From: Chloroflexota bacterium
GTDB lineage: Bacteria > Chloroflexota > Anaerolineae > B4-G1 > SLSP01
Direction: 5' to 3'
Length of the DNA: 43,080 bases
Assembly: GCA_019873645.1 (NCBI GenBank)
Contig: JAIOAX010000039.1
Location: forward strand, 1 to 43,080
In this document: positions 7,901 through 16,137 of the stretch, in pieces
Numbering within the stretch: the stretch's first letter is position 1
Layout: each line of letters opens with the position of its first letter
Program-made: the position numbers and the translations under genes
Notes under the pieces: generated by a model
Database searches by the model: none
What the model was told of the DNA's origin: nothing
What the model saw: only the letters and a program-made list of their open reading frames with translations

Positions 7901-10077
7901 GGCCCCAACGCGGTACAAATTTCTTCCAGGGCCATGCGACATACTTCTGGAACATCAAGGCTGCTCGACAAATGTTGTCCCAGACGGCACACCAGGCCCA
8001 ACTGTTGTTTCTCACGGTTCAAGGAATCCAGAAGCAGAAAATTTTCAACAGCTGCCGCGGTTTGATTGGCCATGGCTATGAGAAGGGCAACCTCATGCCC
8101 GTTGAACACCGGCTTACTCGCGGGGCGCAGTGCTATCAAGATGCCCATCACGCGGTTATGATAGTACAAGGGCGCTACAACGGCGGAACCGAGGTAGTGC
8201 GCCAGGCGGTGGCAGAACGGCCAGGTTGTGGCGACGGCACATTCCCTGGTGAGCAAAGTCGCGGTCTCTACGTGTGGATATGACTTCTTCACATCACCCC
8301 ATAGTTCGGCAAACGAGAGGCGGATTTGGGGATCGGCATCTGCGCCGCCCTGCACGTAATACTGGATGTTCGCTGGTTCGTCGGCGAAAGTTGCCAGGAT
8401 CACCCAAGGCGACTCTAACGCCTCAACAACGCCGGCCACCACAGTTTCCAGGAGATCGGGCAGGTTAGCAAAGGTGATGAGCGAACGGGTCAGCCGGTAT
8501 AGGGTCTCGGCGCGCTTACGCGCGGTGCGTTCTAACTCCAGCAGACGGGCATTGGCCACAGCATTGGCTGACTGGTGCGCCAAAGCCTGGATAAAGTCAA
8601 TCTCGGCCTCGGTAAAGCGCCAGGGCTGGCGGCGTGCAAGCATAATGCCGCCGATAATTTCTTCCTCTTCAACCATGGGCACAATCAGCAGCACCCGCAG
8701 GCCTTCCTGGAGCATCGGGCGTTGCAAAGCAGCATCCAGGGCATCTTCTGTGTCACAAATTTGAACCGGATGGCGCTCCCGCAGTGCCCGGCCGATGGGG
8801 CCTTCGTAAAGAAGTGCGCCCCCACTTGCCTGCAGGGCCTGGATATAGGCCGCCGGCAGTTTATAACTTGCCAGAATGATATCACCGTCTGGTCGCAGGG
8901 TGAACACGCCGCTCATATCGGCATCTGCAAGCTCTACGGCGTGTTGGGCAATCGAGTCCAGAATCTGCTGCAAGCTGAGGCCGGCCGAGATTTTCTGGCT
9001 GATACGGGTGATGGCGGCCAGTTCTTCGGCGCGATGGCGAATATGCGCATTGAGAAGCGCCTGCGCGACCAGGTCGGCAATCTGGCGGGCAAAGGTAATC
9101 TCATCGGCCCGCCACTCCCGACATGGTCCGACGTGTTCATGACACACCACCCCGACGATTTGTCCGTGCAAGCGGATCGGCGCTTCCAGGGTGGAACTGA
9201 CCCCCATCGGATCCCAGTAGGCCTCGGTCAGAGGTGCCGTCCGGGGATCCGTTCTGACATTGGGTACGGCCAGGACAAAACCTTCCTGCATGGCGGCAAA
9301 GTATTCCGGATATTGGCTGACCCACAATCCTTCATCATGCGTCAATATGCCGGATGACAGGCGGTGCCCGGCCAGAAATTGCAGCTCACTGCCGTCGGGG
9401 GTGATCTTCCAAATGCCTACCAGTTCCAGTTGTAGCGTGATTGCTGCCGTTTCAGCAATCAGGGGCAGCGCTTCGTCCAGCCGCCCTTCGCTGACGGCGG
9501 GGTGCGTGCTCAATTCGATGATCGCGCTCTGCTGTTGCTGCACACGTTCAAGAAGCTGCAAACGCTCGGTCTCCACGGAGGAGAAGAGCTGCTGCTCGCG
9601 TTGTTTTTCGGCGGTGATGTCGCCGATGAAGCCTTCACAGAACAGCAGGGCGCCGGCCGGGGAAAACACACCGCTCCCCTGGTCTTGGACCCAGCGGACG
9701 GTTTGCCCGGCGGTCACGATGCGGTACATGCAGCAGTAGGGTTGGCGGTTGTGAAAGGCCGTGGTCATCTGAGCGACGACATTCTGGTAGTCTTCTGGGT
9801 GGACCCAGCCCATGAAGGTGTCTTTATGCTCGGTGAGCCAGACAGCGGGGGAGCGACCGGTCAACGGTTCACAGCCGGCGCTGATGAATTCCAGAGTCCA
9901 TTGCCCTGTGACTGTATAGCGCCAGCGATAGACTATGCCCGGCAGATGCTCAAGCACGCTTGCCAACAAGCGGCCTTCTACGACAGGCTCACTTGCACCG
10001 GCAGCATTGACCACTAGGTCAGAACACCCGGCAGATGAAATGTTGCACTGTGCAGCAGTCCCCAAGGTATCCCCCAC
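4969..10077 (-). CDS. Giant sensor histidine kinase, PAS-GAF7-PAS-HisKA-HATPase
   Basis: A 1702-residue kinase without membrane segments, so probably a cytoplasmic sensor. Approximate domains: PAS 40-155; seven GAF domains at 195-345, 365-512, 535-680, 700-850, 868-1012, 1028-1173 and 1190-1343, each beginning with an LDxxxxLxxI-type helix and ending in an ExALxNARL-type helix; a coiled coil 1345-1372; PAS 1373-1468; HisKA 1472-1535 with H1485 (SHELRTP); HATPase_c 1580-1700 (N-box near 1596-1601, GSGLGLAI G2 box). GAF domains bind small ligands or cofactors, but none here shows a bilin-type Cys-His pair that I can identify, so the ligands are unknown. The start is GTG 10077 with no strong ribosome-binding site, eight bases after the reductase stop, suggesting translational coupling. 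Its response regulator is probably the downstream hybrid. Confidence 0.95.
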   Translation of the reverse strand: MGDTLGTAAQCNISSAGCSDLVVNAAGASEPVVEGRLLASVLEHLPGIVYRWRYTVTGQWTLEFISAGCEPLTGRSPAVWLTEHKDTFMGWVHPEDYQNVVAQMTTAFHNRQPYCCMYRIVTAGQTVRWVQDQGSGVFSPAGALLFCEGFIGDITAEKQREQQLFSSVETERLQLLERVQQQQSAIIELSTHPAVSEGRLDEALPLIAETAAITLQLELVGIWKITPDGSELQFLAGHRLSSGILTHDEGLWVSQYPEYFAAMQEGFVLAVPNVRTDPRTAPLTEAYWDPMGVSSTLEAPIRLHGQIVGVVCHEHVGPCREWRADEITFARQIADLVAQALLNAHIRHRAEELAAITRISQKISAGLSLQQILDSIAQHAVELADADMSGVFTLRPDGDIILASYKLPAAYIQALQASGGALLYEGPIGRALRERHPVQICDTEDALDAALQRPMLQEGLRVLLIVPMVEEEEIIGGIMLARRQPWRFTEAEIDFIQALAHQSANAVANARLLELERTARKRAETLYRLTRSLITFANLPDLLETVVAGVVEALESPWVILATFADEPANIQYYVQGGADADPQIRLSFAELWGDVKKSYPHVETATLLTRECAVATTWPFCHRLAHYLGSAVVAPLYYHNRVMGILIALRPASKPVFNGHEVALLIAMANQTAAAVENFLLLDSLNREKQQLGLVCRLGQHLSSSLDVPEVCRMALEEICTALGPLHGLLFTIDTESDAMHLMAYMRYDAETIGALMQEFRMGHGLSGWVAQQRQTAVIDDVTTDPRWIPTSSTTDIRSALSLPLFSGDELLGVLTLASTQPAFFTPEYRWLVESTAATIAIAIYNARLFGKIQQRAREQECVSEIARTLNTLDVQRAFPMLTRGLSDLAACEYVILALYDAPRRVFTVLESTVPTLPAGSVLSLPADICTYLCDGQPHLTTDLDIPSAESLLRELQALGVRSRIIVPLIVGNELTGLLYAGSRQLLKPTQIPILQQIADMLAIALENDRLFRAEQRHREIAERLQATALVMNTLDLQKVLTLIMDQLESIFPYDSGSIQILEHDAMCVIATRNAPHAPIGMCYPLKDYPYNRRLAAGEVVIIKDTQQDAMGWIPFNKSFYMRSNLGVPLWVRDKVIGALTIDNRGLHTYTDEEIRVVRAFAQQAAIAIENARLYEAQRGQRELAEALAAAAATISSVLDFDQVLDTILDQVVRVVHGDIFNIILIEGETGRMIRWRGYEELGIAMPQSRENIPVMHYPSLVRMIEEGCPVVITNIENDPRWVKVAGQEKLKAYVAAPIRIAGKTEGFINVAGLNVGQFNAQDAERLQAFANHASIALQNARLFQQTRRYAEQLERRVYERTIELEAKNAWLEAILSGTSDGIIVTDSDGVIVDANRVAKKWLYHSLSAQDVERLRTLIRDLARRADAHPDAVIELTGLDLELRAAAILGQGNQGPAAVIAAHDVSYLKALDRMKSQFISNISHELRTPLTSIILYSSLLRQSPPGNRQRYFEALDREAERLSKLIEDILQISRIEGGQLELKRQLVDLNALTEMAVMSHRILAESRGLLLHYHNSGSAIMVSVDRDRFIQVINNLIENALNYTFKGGEVAVSTERRIKDNRYWGILTVKDTGMGIPEHECEHIFKRFFRGDKPQKLHIQGSGLGLAIVKEIVELHGGTVTVESEVDVGSTFTVWLPLLEP

Positions 10078-10085
10078 AATTCAGG

Positions 10086-11264
10086 TCACGCTAACAACGC
10101 CTGCGCCTGGTCCGGCGCCAACGCTTCACGTCGGGCGATGCGGTCCTCCAGCTCTTTGGCCAGCTTTTTGTCGTTGATGACGATGGAGCCGACAATCCTG
10201 CCGTCGTGAAGCACGATCTTTTTGTAGGTTTTGGCGTCCGCATCAAGAGCACGGATTTCGGTATAGTCCCCGGTCTCCGGGTTGACCATGCCGACCGAGC
10301 TCACGTCAATGCCAACAACTTTGAGTGTTGTCGAAGGCACCACGACGTCGTAAGGGGTGGCTTCGCCGGCCATGTTGACGGCGGCAACCCGTCCCTGCGC
10401 CTGGGCGATGGGCGCAATGGCCCACGCATAGCCCTTGTAGACGGCCACATCGCCGGCCGCGTAAATGTCCGGCACGCTGGTCGCCATGTGATCGTCCACA
10501 ACGATGCCGCGCTCGACGGTCAGACCGGCCTCCTGGGCCAGGCGCGCGTTGCAGCGCACGCCGGCTGCCACCAGCACCAGGCCGGCGGGGAACTCGCGGC
10601 CGTCTTTGAGCCGCACGCCGGTCACGGCGCGCTCGCCCAGAAAAGCCTCGCTCTGCGCGCCCACGACGACCTTGATTCCCAACGATTCCACAAACTGTTG
10701 CAACAACGTCGCGCCTTCAACATCCAACTGCCGGGGCAGCAGGCGGGGGAAGAATTCCAGCACGGTGACGTTGCCGCAAAATCCCAAAAGGCCACGCGCC
10801 GCTTCAAGTCCCAAAAGCCCGCCGCCGAGCACGATGGTCTGTCCGCATGCCGAAGCGCGCCGCTCCAGCTCCAGAGTGTCGGCCAGGGTACGCCAGGTGA
10901 ACACGCCGTCCTTGTCACTCCCCGGCAAGGGGGGCACGAAGGGGATACTGCCCGTTGCCAGTAACAAGCGATCATACGTTACCTGAGTCCCATCGCCCAA
11001 TGTCATTGTGTGCGCGCCGGGGTCTACGCGCGTGACGCTGCGTCCCAGATAGACATCAATACCGCGTCCTTTGTACCACGCCAGATCGCGGCGCAACAGT
11101 CGCTCCAGGGTGATGCCGCCGGCGAGAAATTCCGTAAGTTGTGGGCGATAATAGTAGGGGTATTCTTCATCTGAGTAGACTTCTATGATACCGACCTTGC
11201 GGTTCGCCAATTCCAAAGCCGCAGTAATTCCGGCCACGCCGCCGCCTACGATGACATAACGCAT
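10086..11264 (-). CDS. FAD-dependent NAD(P)H oxidoreductase (rubredoxin/nitrite reductase type)
   Basis: A 392-residue pyridine nucleotide-disulfide oxidoreductase fold without the redox-active Cys pair, like NADH-rubredoxin reductase and the flavin part of NirB. FAD-binding GGGVAG is at residues 7-12, the NAD(P)-binding VLGGGLLGLEAA at 145-156, and the second FAD motif AAGDVA at 269-274. The C-terminus is Ala/Glu-rich and helical. It would move electrons from NAD(P)H to a small carrier or oxygen; no rubredoxin or other partner is nearby. AAGGAG seven bases before ATG 11264 fixes the start; an upstream in-frame extension lacks one. It is the first gene of a likely operon with the giant kinase, eight bases away, so redox state may feed into the sensor. 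Confidence 0.9.
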   Translation of the reverse strand: MRYVIVGGGVAGITAALELANRKVGIIEVYSDEEYPYYYRPQLTEFLAGGITLERLLRRDLAWYKGRGIDVYLGRSVTRVDPGAHTMTLGDGTQVTYDRLLLATGSIPFVPPLPGSDKDGVFTWRTLADTLELERRASACGQTIVLGGGLLGLEAARGLLGFCGNVTVLEFFPRLLPRQLDVEGATLLQQFVESLGIKVVVGAQSEAFLGERAVTGVRLKDGREFPAGLVLVAAGVRCNARLAQEAGLTVERGIVVDDHMATSVPDIYAAGDVAVYKGYAWAIAPIAQAQGRVAAVNMAGEATPYDVVVPSTTLKVVGIDVSSVGMVNPETGDYTEIRALDADAKTYKKIVLHDGRIVGSIVINDKKLAKELEDRIARREALAPDQAQALLA

Positions 11265-11385
11265 GTTCGACTCCTTTTCAATAAGTGTACTTCCTATTCT
11301 ACAGCAAAAAACGTAAGACATAAAACCATAACCCTTGCAAAAACGTTGCAATTTGGAAACGGATTTTCACCGATCGGCCTCCGGC

Positions 11386-11418
11386 AAAAAAACTGACAGG
11401 TTGGGTGGCCTGTCAGTT
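11386..11418 (-). terminator. Intrinsic terminator of the beta-helix protein gene
   Basis: On the minus strand AACTGACAGG, an eight-base loop and CCTGTCAGTT form a perfect 10-bp stem running into a seven-T tract. It lies 21 bases after the stop codon of the beta-helix gene. This is the cleanest rho-independent terminator in the window and separates that gene from the reductase-kinase operon downstream. Confidence 0.9.
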
Positions 11419-11439
11419 CGCAAATGGGTAGCCTGTATC

Positions 11440-14400
11440 CTACGGCGAAGGGCAGCGGGTGACCGCGACTTCATTGTCTTCCAGCAGGAACGCTGGCGGG
11501 ATCTGCATTTTGGCCGTGCAGGCCAGCGGTTGATGGCTGTGAGCGATGTGGATACGCCCTTCACCGGTATTGGGCATGGTTTTCCCGCGTAACGTCAGCC
11601 CGACTTGCGCATAGTAGATGCCGACATTCTCCATCAGCACGTTGGCCTCCGGTCCAATGTCTATACCGCGCCAGTCGTTAGGGCCGGGATTCAACATCCT
11701 GTTGTTGGTATTGCCCAGCAAGTCATCGTTCAACGAGGTAAACACGACCAGTTGATCGGAGCGGCCCACGGCGCGCAGATGACCGAGCACCGTCAATTTT
11801 CCCGCCGGCGCAGCTTTGATGACCGTGCCTACATCAATGCTTAACACCGCGCCCGGTTTGACGGTGATTTCACCCTCAAGGACGCGCACGATTTGATCGG
11901 CCAGGCCGCCAAGCCGCGCCCAGGTCTGATCGGTTTCAATTGTGCCGGTCAAGACGGTTATGCCCTTAAGACCGTTGCCCTCGAACTGGACAACACGCAA
12001 GTTGGGCGACGAGGTCGGCGTCATACGCAGTCCGGCGCCCGCTGTGGTGTAAAGCTGGACGGTGTATAGCCGAGGCGCTGCGTCTACCAACGTGATGGGA
12101 GCATAGCGAACTATGGCGTTTTGGATATCCGTCGTGTTGTCTACACCTTCCAGGGTGACGCCGCCCCAGGTGCGGAGATCTTGGGGCGTGGTGACGCCGT
12201 CAATATCTCCGCCGTATTCATCGTCATGCACTGATGTTAAGACAATTTTCTCTTCTGGCGCGTTGCCGCCGATGGCCGATAAAATCCCCTGCACCACCAG
12301 CTTGCCCGTCTCGGTAAATTTGACCACCACGCCCGGCTGGAGTGTCAGTTTGGCCTGCGGCCCGACGGTGATAGTATCGCGGACCACCCGCACAATCGGT
12401 GTATCCCCGCCGAGTTTGCCCCACGTCCATTCTCCCTTGCCTGTGAGGGTCGCGCCGTAGATCTCCAACGCATCCGCAGCGCGATTGCCGGTCAGGGTCA
12501 AGGTATTGAACACCGGGGAAGCGTTAGCGTCGGCGCTCAGGGGGTAGCCAGCGCTGTTAGCAATGGTCACCTGTGTCAATTCGGGCGCGCCGCCACGGAT
12601 CAACACGGCTGCGCCTGTGCGTCCTCCATAGTGGACGGTGACATCGCGCAAATAGGATTTCTGGCTGCTTTCGTAGAACGTGATGCTTCCCCAGTCGCCG
12701 GGTTGGGGATCAATGGCTTCGCGATAGGTGACGCCGCCTACCTCGTCGCGGCTGTCATGGATCGAGGTGAAATGCGCACCGTTGGCTTTCAACAAGCCAC
12801 GCACCCAGATTCCGGGGGGTTGTCCTTTGCCCCTGAACCAGAATTTGACAATGGCGCCGGGTTTGATATCTAGCGTGGCCTCTTCATCTACCCACAGCGG
12901 GCCGGTGACAACGTACACGATATTGGATGCCGGCCAGACGGTATTGGGCGACCGCAGCGTGCCGCCGCGTACCTCTATGCCGTTGATAGGGTTATCGGCG
13001 AGGTTCACGTTCTGAGACAGATCCGGCGGTATGCTGCCGTCGAAGCTGAGAGCGAAGAGCGCGCTGTTCGCAATCGTCACATTCGAGAGGATGGGAGCAC
13101 TGTCGAACAGATAGAGCGCACGTTCACCGGCATACGCGATCCGCGCATAGCTGAGGATCGAAGTGCCGGTAGGATTATAAAGCCGTATACCTTCCCATCC
13201 GCCGGGTTGTTTATCCCAGGCTGTAAAGACGACCGGCGCGGCTTCACTGCCGCAGGCATACAGGTCGCCGTACACCTCCAGGCTTGTGCCGGTGGAGAAA
13301 ACCAGAGTTGCGCCAGGGTAGATTAGCAAGCGGTATCCTTCCGGTATCACAAGCGTCCTGGTAATCACAACTTGCGTAGCGGTGAACACCGTATCGGCGG
13401 TCAAGTCGCCACCCAATGCCTCAACCCGTGTGAATTCGGCGAGGTTGAGGTTACGGCAGGCCCGCAAGGTCGGGCGTTCTGCCTGTGAGGTTTTTAACGC
13501 ACCCGGAAGAGGCAGGGAGGTTATCCCCCCACGCCACAACACCCACGCCAGGGCGAGCAGAAGCGGCAGCTCGAGCAACCCCAGAATGCTGAAAAACACC
13601 CGCCCATCGAACAGACGGAACTTGCGCGTAGCTAAAGGCGCACGGAGTTCAACGGCGGCTTCGGCAGTCGCTTCGGCCGGCGTGGATGTTAAGGGTGGCT
13701 GCGGCGTGGCGGCGGCTTCAGACGTAGCCGGCGTGACCGGCGTGGACAGTCCCTGAGAACGCAGACGCCGCGCCCGCTGCAAAAAGCTCTCCGATGTTGC
13801 GCCGATCTGCGCCGTTGGTTCTTCTTCGGGAATGAGCGCAGTTTCCTTCATCCCCATGGGGGTGACGGGCGGTGCAATTTCTGTGGCGGGCGACGGCATC
13901 TTTGAGGGGCGCGCTCCGGTTGTTGGGGATAGCAGGTCTTCTATGCTTTCCAGGGGGGGTGTGGGGGCGGCCGACGGCGTTTTTTCGGCGCGGGTAAAGG
14001 CCGTGGGCGACAGCAATTCTTCTACCGGCGGCGCAGCCTCTAGCAGCGGCGACGTTGTTGGCAGCGGCGTGAGTTCATCAAGGAAGGGTGAGGTCTTGGG
14101 TGCGGGGGCCGCCGGTTCCTCAAACACCGCCCCCCAGCCGGAGGTTATCTCCGGCGTGAAAAGTTCCGGTTCCTCCGGCTCTTCAACAGTGGCTATGCCG
14201 CCGCTGCGTGGCTCAGGCAGCGGCCAACCGGCGCGCAGGGCCTCCAGGCCGATCACAGCATCTTGATTGTTGGGGTTAATGCGCAAGACCTGACGCAGAC
14301 AGTCCGTTTGGCGTCTGGGGTCGTCAAGCACTTGCGCCAGCCAAAGCCAGGCCAGTTCGTCGTTTGGGTTCTGGCGGACAAGTTGAAGCAGGGAGCGACG

Positions 14401-14463
14401 CGCCTCATCGTAGGCCCCTAGCCGGATATTCATAATCGCTGTATCGAGCGCTGGATTCTCCAT
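11440..14463 (-). CDS. TPR / membrane-anchored right-handed beta-helix surface protein
   Basis: A 1007-residue protein. Residues 1-80 form two TPR-like helical repeats (AYDEARRSLLQLVRQNPND, then CLRQVLRINPNNQDA). Residues 85-280 are a low-complexity Pro/Glu/Ala/Thr linker, 289-310 a single transmembrane segment (FFSILGLLELPLLLALAWVL), and about 340-1007 a repetitive strand-rich region with recurring blocks such as PGAxVKF, LxVxGxLxAxG, VVFTSxxDD and WxGIxL. That pattern fits a right-handed parallel beta-helix, as in pectate-lyase-like and surface-adhesion proteins. With no signal peptide and one central membrane segment, a cytoplasmic TPR end and an outside beta-helix are expected. GGAGG six bases before ATG 14463 supports the start. 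It lies 59 bases downstream of the second radical SAM gene. No catalytic residues were identified; polysaccharide binding is an inference. Confidence 0.85.
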   Translation of the reverse strand: MENPALDTAIMNIRLGAYDEARRSLLQLVRQNPNDELAWLWLAQVLDDPRRQTDCLRQVLRINPNNQDAVIGLEALRAGWPLPEPRSGGIATVEEPEEPELFTPEITSGWGAVFEEPAAPAPKTSPFLDELTPLPTTSPLLEAAPPVEELLSPTAFTRAEKTPSAAPTPPLESIEDLLSPTTGARPSKMPSPATEIAPPVTPMGMKETALIPEEEPTAQIGATSESFLQRARRLRSQGLSTPVTPATSEAAATPQPPLTSTPAEATAEAAVELRAPLATRKFRLFDGRVFFSILGLLELPLLLALAWVLWRGGITSLPLPGALKTSQAERPTLRACRNLNLAEFTRVEALGGDLTADTVFTATQVVITRTLVIPEGYRLLIYPGATLVFSTGTSLEVYGDLYACGSEAAPVVFTAWDKQPGGWEGIRLYNPTGTSILSYARIAYAGERALYLFDSAPILSNVTIANSALFALSFDGSIPPDLSQNVNLADNPINGIEVRGGTLRSPNTVWPASNIVYVVTGPLWVDEEATLDIKPGAIVKFWFRGKGQPPGIWVRGLLKANGAHFTSIHDSRDEVGGVTYREAIDPQPGDWGSITFYESSQKSYLRDVTVHYGGRTGAAVLIRGGAPELTQVTIANSAGYPLSADANASPVFNTLTLTGNRAADALEIYGATLTGKGEWTWGKLGGDTPIVRVVRDTITVGPQAKLTLQPGVVVKFTETGKLVVQGILSAIGGNAPEEKIVLTSVHDDEYGGDIDGVTTPQDLRTWGGVTLEGVDNTTDIQNAIVRYAPITLVDAAPRLYTVQLYTTAGAGLRMTPTSSPNLRVVQFEGNGLKGITVLTGTIETDQTWARLGGLADQIVRVLEGEITVKPGAVLSIDVGTVIKAAPAGKLTVLGHLRAVGRSDQLVVFTSLNDDLLGNTNNRMLNPGPNDWRGIDIGPEANVLMENVGIYYAQVGLTLRGKTMPNTGEGRIHIAHSHQPLACTAKMQIPPAFLLEDNEVAVTRCPSP

Positions 14464-14522
14464 CTCTCAACCTCCGAAACCACGAATCTACACGAATGAA
14501 ATCGCAATATCGCCGGCCTCCT

Positions 14523-16058
14523 TTACCAGCTCGGTGGAATGGGCCACCAGGTTGCTTCGTGACCATCGGCGGCGGCGTCCCAGGCATCGGCCATGGCTTC
14601 CACGGAGCGGGTCGCCGGCGGTAAGAGATCAAAGCCGCGCCATTCGCCGGTGCGCGCGCCGGGCAACTGCAGTTGCGTGTTGCGACAATACTCGTACCAG
14701 TCGCGGAAGGTGCGCCACTGGATATCCACGCCGTAGCGGCCGGGGTGTTGCGTCATCGGCGAGAGCGGTTCGACGGTGTGACATGAATTCAGAATCTTCA
14801 GTTTGGAATGGGGATACATATTGTAAATGCTTTGCGCCAGCTTGATGGTCTGCTGAATGGCCTCTTCATCCTCGCCCGGCAAATTCAGCGAGAAATACAC
14901 GATGATAGGCACGTTGTAGAGGTTGACTTCATCCAAGGCGTTGAAGAACTGAGCGTCGTTATAGCGTTTGCCGTTCAGGCGGCGCACCCGTTCCGAGCCG
15001 GAATAAGGGTTCAGCGCCACGCTGGAATGTTGCATATCCGCCGTGCGCACAAACTCTTTCATAAAGCCCGGCGGCGGAAGCTGGAAGAACTCGTTGTAGA
15101 GGCCGATTTTGATCTGCTCTTTGCGCAAGGTACGGAAGAGCGACTTCCAGTAAGGCTCGCCCATCGCTGCGAGGTCATAGGAAAAGCACACCTGGATGAC
15201 TTGATGCTCGATGAGGTGTTTGATTTCGTTGACAATGGTTTCCACCGGCACGGGCACAATCCCCTCGCGCCCGGCGATGGCCTTGTGGGCACTGCGCGCG
15301 CCGCCGCAATAGGAGCACTCAAAGTCACAGCCGCGCGCGGTGGTGATCCAGCGCCCCCGATACTTGCTGATGTCCATACCGGCCTGCGCCTGACGCGCCA
15401 GCTCCATATCAATCACCAGATACTCGTGGACGAAATACTCGTCTTGATGTTCCAGCCAGTCCAGGTCTATGAAGTTGAATGTTGCGAAATCTTCCGGCCT
15501 GGCGCAATAGGTGCGCGGATTTTCCATGACCCGCCCGTTGTGGCGATAGGTGAGGTTGGGGATGGCCGAAAGATCGGGCATGACGCCGCGTTCCACGTCC
15601 ATCAAGGCTTGCGCTAACGCCAGAAGCGGCCGTTCGGCGTCGCCGCGGATCACAAAATCCACCACCGGCATATCGCGGATGATCTCACCGGCAAAAGCCG
15701 AAGCGGTCAGCCCGCCGAGGATGACCCACGCATCGGGCAGCACTTCCTTCGCCACCTGCGCCACGCTGATTGCGCCGTAACAGTGTTCGTACCAGTGCAG
15801 GTCTATCAGCACCATGCGGGCTTCGCGGTAGGTCTGCAGCCATTGACGCAGGTTAAACTCGCCGTTTAGCTTTTTTTCCAGCGGGAAGTTGATCCCTCTA
15901 ACCGGAATATTGTGGTCGCACAGCAAATTCATCAGTGCGGGCACGCCCATGGGGATCAAGCCATAGGGCCGCCCGAACTTGTAACGGGCCGGCGTGTCGT
16001 AAAGGTCTACGCTCTGTTTGGCCGGATGGATGTACAATGCTACGGGAGCCTGGTTCAC
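14523..16058 (-). CDS. B12-binding-type radical SAM protein, paralog 2
   Basis: A 511-residue protein with an N-terminal cobalamin-binding-like Rossmann domain (about 5-160: [14 protein letters not shown], a DLHWYEHCYGA strand-turn, [12 protein letters not shown]) and a radical SAM domain with the cluster motif CDFECSYC (C244, C248, C251). It would use a 4Fe-4S cluster and S-adenosylmethionine for radical chemistry; the substrate is unknown. The C-terminal WWPIPPSW tail is shared with the upstream paralog and the two align over nearly their full length. A strong GGAGG lies only two bases before ATG 16064 but eight before GTG 16058, so GTG is preferred. This copy lacks the SEC-C zinc motif of its neighbour. 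Between the two genes are 79 bases filled with a 13-mer repeat. Confidence 0.88.
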   Translation of the reverse strand: MNQAPVALYIHPAKQSVDLYDTPARYKFGRPYGLIPMGVPALMNLLCDHNIPVRGINFPLEKKLNGEFNLRQWLQTYREARMVLIDLHWYEHCYGAISVAQVAKEVLPDAWVILGGLTASAFAGEIIRDMPVVDFVIRGDAERPLLALAQALMDVERGVMPDLSAIPNLTYRHNGRVMENPRTYCARPEDFATFNFIDLDWLEHQDEYFVHEYLVIDMELARQAQAGMDISKYRGRWITTARGCDFECSYCGGARSAHKAIAGREGIVPVPVETIVNEIKHLIEHQVIQVCFSYDLAAMGEPYWKSLFRTLRKEQIKIGLYNEFFQLPPPGFMKEFVRTADMQHSSVALNPYSGSERVRRLNGKRYNDAQFFNALDEVNLYNVPIIVYFSLNLPGEDEEAIQQTIKLAQSIYNMYPHSKLKILNSCHTVEPLSPMTQHPGRYGVDIQWRTFRDWYEYCRNTQLQLPGARTGEWRGFDLLPPATRSVEAMADAWDAAADGHEATWWPIPPSW

Positions 16059-16073
16059 TAACATAACCTCCAG

Positions 16074-16126
16074 AGAATCGGCGAATAAAAGAATCAAAGA
16101 ATCGGCGAATGAAAGAATCGGCGAAT
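16074..16126. repeat. Tandem 13-mer word repeat between radical SAM genes
   Basis: AGAATCGGCGAAT occurs three times (16074-16086, 16098-16110, 16114-16126) with variable AT-rich spacers. Its reverse complement is found at 41625-41637 behind an unrelated gene, so it is a dispersed family, not a local slippage product only. The irregular spacing argues against CRISPR. Confidence 0.8.
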
Positions 16127-16137
16127 CAGCAAATGAT

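Noticed and set aside
11335..11351. TTGCAA-N5-TTGCAA as an operator of the reductase gene
   Set aside because: Each half is a self-palindrome, so symmetry arises easily; it has no clear relation to a promoter.
14808..15617. 269-codon open frame on the plus strand
   Set aside because: Antisense to the well-supported radical SAM gene; no ribosome-binding site and no recognisable protein sequence.
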